Shown here: piece after piece, positions 1-8,590 of the stretch
How the letters are laid out: each line of letters starts with the position of its first letter
Numbering within the stretch: position 1 is the stretch's first letter
DNA from: Belliella calami
GTDB lineage: Bacteria > Bacteroidota > Bacteroidia > Cytophagales > Cyclobacteriaceae
Reading direction: 5' to 3'
NCBI RefSeq assembly: GCF_022549695.1
Contig: NZ_JAKZGS010000010.1
Coordinates: forward strand, 1-64,000
DNA: 64,000 bases
Program-made: the position numbers and the translations under genes
The notes under the pieces: model-generated
Told to the model about the DNA's origin: nothing
The model's input: the letters and a program-made list of their open reading frames with translations, nothing else
The model's database searches: none

Positions 1-40
1 ATCTTTTTAATAATCTGAGAAAACAATGTAATATTACACA

Positions 41-105
41 TGAGAGGTCTTTGTTTTTGGTGCAAACCCAAAATACACATTTTGGGCAAAAATTCAGACC
101 TCTCA
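41..105. repeat. Nested inverted repeat
   Basis: A 10-base arm (TGAGAGGTCT, 41-50) pairs perfectly with AGACCTCTCA at 96-105. Inside the loop CCCAAAA (67-73) pairs with TTTTGGG (80-86). It is followed by a T-rich stretch, so it may be the terminator of a gene left of the window. It also lies directly against the N-terminal coding region of the next gene, whose frame is open through the right arm without an ATG, so it could alternatively be a small inserted element or a 5' leader structure. Confidence 0.55.
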
Positions 106-124
106 TATTTTATTTAGGACGCTA

Positions 125-769
125 TTGACTTTTATGTTATGGATAGAGAATTGTTTTTGCCAAAATCAAAGGAATAAGTCACTGGGATTTTCTGCTGGGT
201 ATACCGAAGCATCAAATTACATGAAAGGTATAAATTATAATTTTGGGTTTGATATTGAATCAGGAAAAAAACTTATCTATCAAATCAATGCATACTGGGT
301 ATCTGAAGACAAATCAATGCCAAATTTCAATTCAGGAGGACCAACTATCGATTTGTCTGAGTTCATTGATAATCAAGTAGGATCTAAATCACTTCTTAAT
401 CACACAATTATAACCGGATTAGAAGCTGGACTTGGCTATAAAGTTTTGGACAAAAATAGGGTCAAGCTGATCCTTTCCACAGGATTTAATTTTCAAAGAT
501 TGATTTATAATGAAATACAAACTGCCGTCATCCCAGATCAAAGCAACATGACAAATTTTGGCATTTATTCATTTTCTTATAATAAAAATCATTTAGGGTA
601 CCATGGTGGAATCACAGGATTGGCAAAACTGACTCAAAGAATATGGATCGGGCCTGAAATAAAATGGAGGGGATATTTCGGTGTGAACCCACCGATTCAC
701 CCGGTAATTTTCAATTCCTTGGACATAGACTCAATCAACATGAACGTCAAACTAGTTTTTGATTTGTAA
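125..769 (+). CDS. Hypothetical outer-membrane beta-barrel-like protein
   Basis: I do not recognise a named family. The 214-residue product has alternating polar/aromatic segments, many glycines and a C-terminus ending in a phenylalanine-containing strand (VKLVFDL), as in small Bacteroidota outer membrane barrels. Start choice is uncertain: the frame opens with TTG at 125, with ATG at 134. The residues encoded just upstream and around the start look like the hydrophobic core of a signal peptide, but no ATG precedes them and the nested hairpin at 41-105 occupies the position where a start would be expected. The N-terminus may therefore be damaged or use a weak start. It is followed in the same direction by another barrel-like gene that is broken. 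Confidence 0.55.
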   Translation: MTFMLWIENCFCQNQRNKSLGFSAGYTEASNYMKGINYNFGFDIESGKKLIYQINAYWVSEDKSMPNFNSGGPTIDLSEFIDNQVGSKSLLNHTIITGLEAGLGYKVLDKNRVKLILSTGFNFQRLIYNEIQTAVIPDQSNMTNFGIYSFSYNKNHLGYHGGITGLAKLTQRIWIGPEIKWRGYFGVNPPIHPVIFNSLDIDSINMNVKLVFDL

Positions 770-844
770 TACAAGTCTTTTGCTTATCCATTTGTTGGGA
801 TTGCAAAACCTATTGTTCCTAATAAAAGAATCAAATTTAAATCA

Positions 845-1603
845 ATGAAGAAATTAACTATATTATTATTTTCGATGGCTTTTTCAATCGGATTCACCAA
901 TGCGCAAAGCCGATTTGGTTTGGGCTTTGGTGGCCAAGCATTAAAGTTTCAACATGAAACTATAGGCGAAGATGTTGGTGCCAGTCAGTTTCGGTCTGCT
1001 ACTGGAAACTTTGATCTAGGTGCAAGGATCTATGGAAAATATACTATCAATGATAATTTAAATTTTATGCTGGGTATTGATCTTCAAACTTGGAATTTGG
1101 GATACCAAACTATTCATGGTAAAAACGAGAGTCATTACGGTATTTATGCATATAATTATTTTACTGGAATTTCTTACTACAAAAACTTCTCAAACAGTCG
1201 CTTTGGATATTCGATCGGGGCTGAATTAACTATATCAGAATTCAGTGGTGGTGCGGATTACAATGGTAACGTTCCAGAAGGCTCACGCCTTTACTAAGGT
1301 TTAAGCACTGATAGTAATGGAAATGAAATGGATAATAGTATCTATCTTCATGAATATTCAAGAAGTTCTAACGGAAGAAAACACCAGCTCTTTATTAGAC
1401 CCGAGCTGGGCTTGTTTTATGATGTCAGTCCAAAAGGCAGAATCGTCCTAAAGGCGAACTATGGCTTTAACCTTCACGGCGATGTTTTGACACTGGATTA
1501 CAAGAGAATCAGGTATCAAGGGGAATTTTATCAAACCAAGCACCGATACAGTGGGGATTTTATATCCACTTTATTAGCTAATGAGATCAAATTCAAGGCA
1601 TAA
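845..1603 (+). pseudogene. Outer-membrane barrel protein split by an in-frame stop
   Basis: An ATG at 845 begins a clear signal peptide (MKKLTILLFSMAFSIGF..NAQ) and a glycine/aromatic-rich barrel-like protein. The frame hits TAA at 1295-1297 and then continues in the same frame to a TAA at 1601-1603; the second part also reads as barrel strands and ends in KFKA. Without the stop the product would be 252 residues, a normal size for small outer membrane proteins. A single nonsense change is the simplest explanation; a sequencing error or readthrough cannot be excluded. Family not recognised. Same direction and 75 bases after the preceding barrel-like gene. Confidence 0.6.
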
Positions 1604-1858
1604 CTGACAGCTAAAAATTAGAATTATAAATAAACCATCAAGAGCAATAAGAAGACACAGAGGATACAAGGGCGATTTATCACAATTAGAATATTTGTGA
1701 CCTCCTTTTTGAAATCCTTAGTGCCCTTGGTGGTTTAAACTTTTTTTATCCATTCTTTGTATAACCTTCAGGTAATCTAGCGAATAGAACACGGATGAGG
1801 CGGATGAAGTGGATGGTCACGGATTTTTAATCAGTGACTATCTGTATAATCTGTAGCA

Positions 1859-3067
1859 TCAGTGTTCCATCCGGAAAAAATCCTCACTCCAAGGACTTAG
1901 CGTAGCAAATCCAAGTTTAAACTGAGGATAATTTTCTTGGAAATAACTGTATTTCTTTGGCTTGATTTGGTTTTGATCAAATTTGGCTTCAATAGCAATT
2001 GGTGGCAGCATATCAGGAATAATAAAATCCACTTCTTTTCCATCAGCAGTTCGCCAAAAACGAATAGCGTCCTCCCCATGCTTGTCAACCAACATTCTAA
2101 AAACAGCCATCTCCCATAGCTCACCCTTATCTAGTCTCATATTTATAGGCTGGAAATTATTGATCAAACAGTTCCTCAAGCCTGTGTCCATCAAGTATCC
2201 TTTTGGCATTTTGGTCAGTTCCTTTCTAAGATTTGCATAGAATGGTTTAACCAAAGATAAATGAAAGCATGTTTGCATGACATCCAAATAGCTTTGAATA
2301 GTTTCATTCCTAGCCCTTAAGGTATTTGCCAATTCATTGATATTCACCAATTGCCCTGATTGTGACGCTATCAGCTTCATCAGTTGATAAAATACATCTT
2401 CATTTCTGATTCCCGCCTCTTGGATGTCTCTTTTCACAAATGAATCCCTTATCTCTTTAAGAATTTCTTTCTTTTCATCAATATCTGATTCTATCACCAC
2501 GGCAGGATATCCACCAAAAAGCATATATTCTTCCCACTCCAATCTTATCAATTCTATCTTTACTGATTTGTAGGTTTTATTTTCTTGTATTCTTTTGATT
2601 TCATCTATTAATGACTTTTTGTCTTTCAACATCAAAAACTCCTCAAAATCACAAGTATTGATTCTGAAAATTCTTTTCCTCCCAGCCAACGAGTCTTTAA
2701 ATTTATCATCCATATAAAAAGCACTGCTACCACTGCAAACAATCTTGACTTGATCGCTGTGGTCATCATAAAGCAATTTCAAAAAATTGGAGGGGTCGTT
2801 TAGATATTGTATTTCATCAATAAAGACAGTTACTTTTTGCTCTGTTGTCGGCAAATATGCCAGTAAATTCAATGGAGAAAAATTCAAGTCCTCTAAAAGG
2901 ATTCTATTTTCAAGATTCACAAATAAAGTAGGCTCTCCTTTGCTTTTAAGGTTTTGTTCGAGATCTTTTAGTAAAGTAGATTTACCCGTCTGTCTTGCTC
3001 CTGTCAATACCGTAAATTCTTTCTTCAAACAATGCTTCAAGAGTTTATCAAACAATTTTCTTTTCAT
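1859..3067 (-). CDS. AAA ATPase with C-terminal DUF4143 domain
   Basis: 402 residues from an ATG at 3067. The N-terminal half is an AAA_14-type ATPase: Walker A TGARQTGKST near residue 23, Walker B VFIDEIQYL near residue 88, a sensor-like CSGSSA. The C-terminal half is the DUF4143 domain with an endonuclease-like end (GKEVDFII..IAIEAKF), resembling the PD-(D/E)xK core. Such stand-alone ATPases are very common in Bacteroidota, often in variable regions; their substrate is unknown. The frame is open upstream to an ATG at 3262, but that extension consists of a 33-bp tandem repeat and looks non-conserved, so the inner ATG is preferred. Flanked by a gene remnant and a divergent oxidase. Confidence 0.85.
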   Translation of the reverse strand: MKRKLFDKLLKHCLKKEFTVLTGARQTGKSTLLKDLEQNLKSKGEPTLFVNLENRILLEDLNFSPLNLLAYLPTTEQKVTVFIDEIQYLNDPSNFLKLLYDDHSDQVKIVCSGSSAFYMDDKFKDSLAGRKRIFRINTCDFEEFLMLKDKKSLIDEIKRIQENKTYKSVKIELIRLEWEEYMLFGGYPAVVIESDIDEKKEILKEIRDSFVKRDIQEAGIRNEDVFYQLMKLIASQSGQLVNINELANTLRARNETIQSYLDVMQTCFHLSLVKPFYANLRKELTKMPKGYLMDTGLRNCLINNFQPINMRLDKGELWEMAVFRMLVDKHGEDAIRFWRTADGKEVDFIIPDMLPPIAIEAKFDQNQIKPKKYSYFQENYPQFKLGFATLSPWSEDFFRMEH

Positions 3068-3094
3068 GGCAACAGTCTTTATTAACACAATTAT

Positions 3095-3185
3095 AGCTAA
3101 AATATTAGATATTTTTACTATTACGATAGATAAATTATCCGATATTTTTACTAGTAAACTAGATAAATTATCCGATATTTTTACT
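3095..3185. repeat. Three 33-bp-period tandem repeats upstream of the ATPase
   Basis: Two copies of a 25-base unit (3128-3152 and 3161-3185, core TTATCCGATATTTTTACT) are identical, and a third at 3095-3119 matches at 21 of 25 positions. The period is exactly 33 bases, about three helical turns and also 11 codons. On the minus strand the repeats lie 28-120 bases upstream of the ATPase ATG, so they could be operator iterons or, since the frame is kept, an 11-residue repeat (VKISDNLS..) at the protein N-terminus. Confidence 0.7.
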
Positions 3186-3416
3186 GTTAGAATCAGAAAG
3201 CTATTGTGAAATCGACAAAGAGCTACCTCAACACCCATCAATACAATACCATTTTTCGTCAACCTTCTCCACCTCTATCCTTACAAGAAATCTTATATTC
3301 GTAGCTTAATAGAAGTTGAATGCATACAACCAAAATGCTTATCTTTCTCTATTAATACCATCAGAAACCTAAGCGCCAAGTACTTTATACATGGTACTTA
3401 TTATTTTGTACAAAAA

Positions 3417-4664
3417 ATGAAACCAACCATCATTATCGGCGGCGGCATCGTTGGCCTTTTTACGGCATATTATCTGCAAGAGCAGGGTGTAGAAGTTGTT
3501 GTCATCGACAAGAGTGACATGCTGACCAATACCTCCACAGGCAATGCCGGAATGATTGTGCCCAGCCATATTATCCCTTTGGCTGCGCCAGGAATGATCA
3601 GCAAGGGAATTGGTTGGATGTTTTCTTCCAAAAGCCCATTTTACATCCATCCAAGATTTGACAAAAAGCTCTTGGAGTGGTCTTGGCTATTTTATAAATC
3701 GGCCAATGCCAAACATGTGGAAAAAAGTATTCCCTATCTCAAAAACATTAGCCTGCTGAGCAAATCCCTTTATCAGGATTTCAAACTAGAGCATATTGAT
3801 TCAGATTTGGAATTGGCGGAAAAGGGACTGATGATGCTCTATCAATCTGCCGAGGTGGAAAAAGAGGAAATTGAATTTGCACATCTTGCAAGGAAACATG
3901 GGCTTGAAGCAGAGATATTAAGCCCATCTGATATCGAAAAAATAGAACCAAATATACAAGTCAATGCCAGAGGTGCAATCTTATTTCCAGGAGATGCACA
4001 TCTCTCCCCTACGGCTTTGTACAGTTTTCTGAAGAGATATCTAACCGATCAAGGAGTCAATTTCAAACCCAACCTTCAAGTCAAAGGATTTGAAAAATCA
4101 GGTGGAAAAGTAACTTCGGTAATCACAGATGAAGGTGCCATAGAGGGGAATCAGTTTATCTTATGTGGCGGTGCCTGGACTGGTGAATTGGCTGGAATGT
4201 TGGGATTCAGGTTACCCATGATGGGCGGAAAAGGCTACAGTTTCATCCAAGAAAACCAGCCTGAGATCAAACAAGCAGCGATTTTGACTGAGACAAAAGT
4301 AGCTGTAAGCCCATATAGCAAAAACATTCGTTTCGGGGGAACGATGGAAATAGCTGGTGTCAATGAAAATATCAATCTCAACAGGGTCAGAGGCATATTT
4401 GAGTCCATCAATCGCTATTATCCCGATTTCCAATCCAAATTCCCTGAGCCCGAAAAGATTTGGAAAGGACTCAGACCCTGCTCACCTGATGGCTTACCAT
4501 ACATCGGTCAGGCGCCCAGTTTGGAAAATGTCTTGGTGGGCTCTGCCCATGGCATGATGGGGATTTCCATGGCTCCTGCTACAGGAAAACTCCTTACCCA
4601 AATCCACCAAAAAGAATCTACTGGAATCTTGATTGATGCATTTGGGGTTGGGAGGTATCAGTGA
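3417..4664 (+). CDS. FAD-dependent D-amino-acid dehydrogenase-like oxidoreductase (DadA family)
   Basis: 415 residues beginning with the dinucleotide-binding motif GGGIVG at residues 8-13, followed by the ribose-binding acidic residue in VVVIDK and the DadA-type segment TSTGNAGMIVPSHIIPLA. The C-terminal part has the second FAD-contact region (LRPCSPDGLPYIG and AHGMMGISMAPATG) typical of DAO/DadA proteins. The enzyme should oxidise a D-amino acid or imino acid (in many Bacteroidota, cis-4-hydroxy-D-proline) with electrons going to a quinone or oxygen; the substrate cannot be told from sequence. The ATG at 3417 lies just upstream of the beta-strand. It stands alone, divergent from the ATPase; no hydroxyproline epimerase or dehydrogenase partner is next to it. 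Confidence 0.85.
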   Translation: MKPTIIIGGGIVGLFTAYYLQEQGVEVVVIDKSDMLTNTSTGNAGMIVPSHIIPLAAPGMISKGIGWMFSSKSPFYIHPRFDKKLLEWSWLFYKSANAKHVEKSIPYLKNISLLSKSLYQDFKLEHIDSDLELAEKGLMMLYQSAEVEKEEIEFAHLARKHGLEAEILSPSDIEKIEPNIQVNARGAILFPGDAHLSPTALYSFLKRYLTDQGVNFKPNLQVKGFEKSGGKVTSVITDEGAIEGNQFILCGGAWTGELAGMLGFRLPMMGGKGYSFIQENQPEIKQAAILTETKVAVSPYSKNIRFGGTMEIAGVNENINLNRVRGIFESINRYYPDFQSKFPEPEKIWKGLRPCSPDGLPYIGQAPSLENVLVGSAHGMMGISMAPATGKLLTQIHQKESTGILIDAFGVGRYQ

Positions 4665-4802
4665 TAGCGGTGTACTAAGAAAAATGGCATTTCTGGCTTA
4701 CAAAATAATAAATGCAGCTGATGGGGAAATGGTTGTCTGGCTTAGCTAAATTTCTCCCAATTTATCTTTACTTTCGAAACCAAACTGAAAATCTTGAAAA
4801 AA

Positions 4803-5651
4803 ATGAAACGGGCAGCGCTTATCCTACTGCTTTTTACATGTATTACCAATTGCAAAACAATTGAACCTCCCCTAAGAAATGCCCCTGAACCTTTGGCTTC
4901 TGCTGATCCAAAACCAACTTCAGAGAAAACTGCAAATCCAAAGGTTGATCATTCTTTTGTATCTGAAGAATTCAGGGATTTTGTTCCTGAGGTAATTTCA
5001 AGAGATCTTTTGTTGGATTACAATGGATTTGTCTTGGAGTTCGATACACTAACTCAACATGCCAAATGGGTAAGTTATTTGCTTTGTAAAGAAAACCTGG
5101 GGCATGGAGAAGAGAGATCGAGTAATTTTAGAATGGAAAAAAGGCTGGGTGACCATAGCCCACGAGATGCTTCTTACAAAAATTCCGGATATGACAGAGG
5201 CCATTTGGCCCCTGCTGCAGATATGAGCTACAGTACTGAAAGCATGTATGATAGTTTTTATCTGACCAATGCCAGCCCTCAAGTACCAGGATTCAACAGG
5301 GGAATATGGAAAAGGCTTGAGGAGCAAGTCAGAAAATTCGCTTCGGAAAAAGACACAATCTATATTGCAACCGGACCAATTCTAAAAGAAAACCTTCAAA
5401 AGATAGCCAACAGTCGAATTTGTATACCTGAATATTACTATAAAGTGATTTTGAAAAAAGACACATCAAATCCCCAAGGAATCGCTTTTATTATGAAAAA
5501 TGAATCCGCATCAGGTGATTTGGCCAATTTTGCAATCACCATAGATAGTGTTGAGGTTATGACTGGAATTAATTTTTTTCCAATGCTAGACGCAAAACAA
5601 GAAGCACAAGCAGAAAGTAAAGTCGATATGAATTACTGGTTTAGGAATTGA
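4803..5651 (+). CDS. DNA/RNA non-specific endonuclease, lipoprotein (NUC1 family)
   Basis: About 282 residues. The N-terminus is a lipoprotein signal (ALILLLFTCITNC) with the lipid-accepting cysteine, so the enzyme is probably anchored outside the cytoplasm. The catalytic motif is DRGHLAPAADM with the general-base histidine, followed by the metal-binding asparagine region NASPQVPGFNRGIWKRLE, both diagnostic for the beta-beta-alpha metal nucleases related to Serratia nuclease and EndoG. It probably degrades extracellular nucleic acid for nutrients. An in-frame TTG nine bases upstream (4794) is the only alternative start. It is a single gene followed by about 290 bases containing a MITE-like repeat. 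Confidence 0.9.
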   Translation: MKRAALILLLFTCITNCKTIEPPLRNAPEPLASADPKPTSEKTANPKVDHSFVSEEFRDFVPEVISRDLLLDYNGFVLEFDTLTQHAKWVSYLLCKENLGHGEERSSNFRMEKRLGDHSPRDASYKNSGYDRGHLAPAADMSYSTESMYDSFYLTNASPQVPGFNRGIWKRLEEQVRKFASEKDTIYIATGPILKENLQKIANSRICIPEYYYKVILKKDTSNPQGIAFIMKNESASGDLANFAITIDSVEVMTGINFFPMLDAKQEAQAESKVDMNYWFRN

Positions 5652-5770
5652 TCACTCACATTTATAATTTCGAGAAACACTACTTATCCTTCCGAAAAAA
5701 AATAACTATCTTAGGCTCAACAAGCTGAAAATTTTGAAGAACTTTTTTATATTGGATTGCGATTAGATTA

Positions 5771-5920
5771 ATACGGATATACGGAACTTTGCCACTAACT
5801 AAAAAAAGCCTAATTTAGCTTAGATCCGATATTAATTGATATTAGATACTCATAGATATTGAACATAAGCACGCAATCAACCTTGGAATTAAAGCTACTG
5901 GCAAAGAAGCGTATAATCAT
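5771..5920. repeat. MITE-like element, copy A
   Basis: A roughly 150-base element nearly identical, in reverse orientation, to 25483-25629. Its ends form imperfect terminal inverted repeats (GGATATACGGAACTTTGCCA at the left against GATTATACGCTTCTTTGCCA read from the right end). It carries no protein-coding capacity of significant length. It lies between the nuclease gene and the 58-aa gene. The repetition and the inverted ends support a non-autonomous mobile element; the transposase that would move it is not in the window. Confidence 0.75.
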
Positions 5921-5944
5921 ATAGAATAAAAAACCAAATAGATT

Positions 5945-6121
5945 ATGACTACAGAACAGACTATTTCACTAGAAAAAAGAATTGAAGAATTGAAGTCAAG
6001 CTTGACTGGAGACATGTTTCAAGACATGGATACAAGGGATCAAATCCACAATTTGGAAATGCAACTCAAAGGAGTAAAGCCAATGGACAGCCATATTGAT
6101 TGTGTTGGTTGTGGAAGCTGA
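5945..6121 (+). CDS. Small 58-residue protein ending in CVGCGS
   Basis: ATG at 5945 to TGA at 6119-6121 encodes 58 residues. The first two thirds is a charged amphipathic helix region (SLEKRIEELKSSL, and RDQIHNLEMQL) likely to form a coiled coil or helical hairpin; the C-terminus carries two cysteines in a CxxC spacing (DCVGCGS). Codon use is like the neighbours and a strong terminator follows about 165 bases downstream. I do not recognise a named function; the CxxC tail could bind a metal or be the modified end of a peptide. It sits alone between the MITE-like element and a structured RNA candidate. Confidence 0.6.
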   Translation: MTTEQTISLEKRIEELKSSLTGDMFQDMDTRDQIHNLEMQLKGVKPMDSHIDCVGCGS

Positions 6122-6129
6122 TTTTATTT

Positions 6130-6330
6130 GTATTATATATGTATCCTCTTTCTTGCACGTAGCCAAGCAATAGAATATTGGATGAACGATATGTGGTTCT
6201 GTTGACAGTTGTCCGGTGACGAGAATCCGCAACAGATAACACCTCTTCTGAGCCAACGTCCACATTGCGGATACTCATATACTTAAAACATAAAAACCCT
6301 CTTGAATTAACTTCTTGAGGGTTTTTATGT
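6130..6330 (+). ncRNA. Structured intergenic RNA candidate ending in a terminator
   Basis: The region between the 58-aa gene and the next gene contains several stems in a row: CAATA/TATTG around 6170, CTGT/ACAG around 6200-6210, a 12-pair stem with one mismatch (GAG-A-ATCCGCAA at 6221-6232 with TTGCGGAT-A-CTC at 6265-6276), and finally a 14-bp terminator hairpin. This is denser than expected for a plain 3' UTR. It could be an independent small RNA (6S-like long hairpin is one possibility) or a structured 3' end of the small gene's mRNA. No tRNA or tmRNA features are seen. The strand is set by the terminator and the upstream gene. Confidence 0.35.
6288..6330. terminator. Strong bidirectional intrinsic terminator
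   Basis: A perfect 14-base stem, ACATAAAAACCCTC (6288-6301) with GAGGGTTTTTATGT (6317-6330), with A/T runs on both sides. It ends transcription from the 58-aa gene/RNA candidate on the plus strand and from the membrane protein gene on the minus strand. Confidence 0.85.
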
Positions 6331-6353
6331 TTAATCAATATTTTTTGAAACAA

Positions 6354-6797
6354 CTATTTGTCTTCTGGTAAAGCTTTGATATAGCTTCTCACTTTAATTG
6401 CACGCAAATAAATTGTCACTAATGGAATCAACCAAAGTAGCTCTGTGAAGGCAAGGTGGAAGATGGTTCTTTTATTCCATCCCAACTCAGGAATAAAACC
6501 AAATGCAAACCATACAGCGAGGACAAATTTCCCTACAAGACCAACCACTATAAGATAATACCAAGAAATCGGATAAAACGCACTCAAAAAAACTAAAAAA
6601 CCAACGAGCATACCAAAGCTACCCAAAGCTGTCGCACTTAAGGCAACAGGTGCAGTGGTCTCCATTGATAACCACCTTAAAAGGTCCTCTCCAAAATACC
6701 TAAAAAAAGCAGACCAAGCAAAAGTGTACATTCCTGTAAGTAATAACAAGCCTCGCATAGGCATTGGGAACATCGGTGTAAGACTAGTGTTATCCAT
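6354..6797 (-). CDS. Uncharacterised four-helix membrane protein
   Basis: 147 residues with about four hydrophobic segments: near residues 14-35 (RGLLLLTGMYTFAWSAFF), 50-75, 78-98 and 113-131. No catalytic motif or named family is recognised. The short loops and lack of a signal peptide point to a small inner membrane protein. It is transcribed alone, convergent with the small gene/RNA and divergent from the amidase gene (73 bases between starts). Function unknown. Confidence 0.75.
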   Translation of the reverse strand: MDNTSLTPMFPMPMRGLLLLTGMYTFAWSAFFRYFGEDLLRWLSMETTAPVALSATALGSFGMLVGFLVFLSAFYPISWYYLIVVGLVGKFVLAVWFAFGFIPELGWNKRTIFHLAFTELLWLIPLVTIYLRAIKVRSYIKALPEDK

Positions 6798-6870
6798 AAT
6801 ATAAATTAATTATCTTCAGAAGAATTAACAAAAAAGCACCATTGAGGTTTCTTTTCTTTAACAAAACTAC

Positions 6871-8547
6871 ATGAAGGATTTCACATTCACCCGAAGAATT
6901 GGGATAATTATTATGATTCCCGCATTACTATTGACTGGATTTATTGTAGGCAAAAGATTTGGCGAGATAACCCCGCAAGCCATAGAAGGAGCGGAGACAT
7001 TGATTGGCTTGTCATTTTCTGCTTCAGAAAAAGACAGCATGATCCAAAACCTCAAAAACTACAAGTCTGGATATGAAAAAATGCGGGAGAAAAATATTGA
7101 AAATGCTATCGCTCCTTCACTCATTTTCAACCCTCTTCCACATGGGTTTTTCCCAAACCAAAACCAAGAAAAACCAAACTGGGGTTTGCCATCAGAAGTT
7201 GATCTACCAGAAAGTGATCATGACATCGCTTTTTTATCGGTGGCTGAGTTATCCACACTTATCAAAAGCCAAAAGATCACCTCTGAAAGATTGACAAAAA
7301 TCTATTTGAAAAGAATCAAAAATTATGGTGACACCTTACAATCTGTCATCACACTTTTGGAAAAAGAAGCGATCGACCAAGCTAAAGCAATGGACATGGA
7401 AATCAAGTCAGGAAAATATAGGGGGCCACTACACGGGATTCCATATGGAGTCAAGGATTTGTTTGCGGTCAAAAATACCAAAACGACTTGGGGAGCAATG
7501 CCTTATAAAGATCAAGAAATCGATGAAACGGCCACAGTTGTGGATAAGTTGAATGACGCTGGAGGAGTTTTGCTTGCAAAGTTCACACTTGGTGCATTGG
7601 CAATGGGGGATATTTGGTATGGAGGAATAACCAAAAACCCCTGGAATCTCAAACAAGGTGCAAGTGGATCTTCGGCAGGATCAGCATCTTCTGTTAGTGC
7701 TGGGCTGATTCCGTTTGCTCTTGGTACAGAAACATTAGGAAGCATTGTGTCTCCATCTACAAGGAATGGAGTCACTGGATTACGCCCTACTTTCGGAAGA
7801 GTTAGCAAACATGGTGCAATGGCATTGAGCTGGAGCATGGACAAAATCGGCCCAATTTCTAGATCCGCATTGGACAATGGAATAATCCTATCCGTGCTAA
7901 ACGGTGTGGATAAATCAGACAAAAGTACGATTCCTGCAGCCTTTAACTATAATGTGGATAACACAATCAATAACCTGAAAATCGGTTATTTTGAAGATTT
8001 TTTTGAAGGAGAAAGGCAAAACAATGTTTTGGACAGACGGGTTTTGGAGGACTTCAAGAAAATGGGCTTGTCACTTACTCCTGTCAAGCTAAAGACATCT
8101 GTTGATGTAAGCAGCATTTTGATTATGCTACAAGCAGAAGGAGCTGCTGCATTTGATGACATGACAAGGTTGGATTTGGATGATTTGTTGGTAAACCAAC
8201 GGAAAAATGCTTGGCCAAACTTGTTTAGATCAGCAAGATTCATCCCTGCAGTAGAGTATATACAAGCCAGCAGAATGAGATCCATTTTGATTGAAGAAAT
8301 GCATCAGCTTTTCCAAGAGTATGATGTAATCATCACTCCTTCTTATGGAGGAACTCAACTTCAAATCACAAATCTAACAGGACATCCTGCACTCTGTATG
8401 CCAAATGGTTTTTTGGACAATGGAAGCCCGGTATCAATTACCTTGCTAGCCAATTTATTCGAAGAAGAGAAACTGATCATGCTAGGCCGAGCGTATCAGG
8501 AAAACACAGATTGGCAAAATAAGAGACCTCCATTATTCAATAAATAA
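6871..8547 (+). CDS. Amidase signature family protein
   Basis: 558 residues. An N-terminal membrane anchor or uncleaved signal (residues 10-27) precedes an amidase domain with the Ser-cis-Ser-Lys triad: Lys195 in GIPYGVKDLF, the serine-rich turn GASGSSAGSASS near 263-274, and the nucleophile Ser291 in GTETLGSIVSPS. The arginine usual after the nucleophile (GGSIR) is replaced by valine. Family members hydrolyse amides or peptides, and the relative GatA serves tRNA amidation; the anchor and the absence of gatB/gatC nearby argue against GatA. It probably acts on an exogenous amide at the cell envelope. Single gene, ending just before a dispersed palindromic repeat. Confidence 0.88.
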   Translation: MKDFTFTRRIGIIIMIPALLLTGFIVGKRFGEITPQAIEGAETLIGLSFSASEKDSMIQNLKNYKSGYEKMREKNIENAIAPSLIFNPLPHGFFPNQNQEKPNWGLPSEVDLPESDHDIAFLSVAELSTLIKSQKITSERLTKIYLKRIKNYGDTLQSVITLLEKEAIDQAKAMDMEIKSGKYRGPLHGIPYGVKDLFAVKNTKTTWGAMPYKDQEIDETATVVDKLNDAGGVLLAKFTLGALAMGDIWYGGITKNPWNLKQGASGSSAGSASSVSAGLIPFALGTETLGSIVSPSTRNGVTGLRPTFGRVSKHGAMALSWSMDKIGPISRSALDNGIILSVLNGVDKSDKSTIPAAFNYNVDNTINNLKIGYFEDFFEGERQNNVLDRRVLEDFKKMGLSLTPVKLKTSVDVSSILIMLQAEGAAAFDDMTRLDLDDLLVNQRKNAWPNLFRSARFIPAVEYIQASRMRSILIEEMHQLFQEYDVIITPSYGGTQLQITNLTGHPALCMPNGFLDNGSPVSITLLANLFEEEKLIMLGRAYQENTDWQNKRPPLFNK

Positions 8548-8590
8548 TGGTAACTAACCGCAATTTATTCACTTAAATAGCAAATTACAG

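Noticed and set aside
3068-3262. 65-residue N-terminal extension of the DUF4143 ATPase
   Set aside because: It is encoded by the 33-bp repeat region and is absent in the normal family layout; the ATG at 3067 gives a typical start. Kept only as an open possibility.
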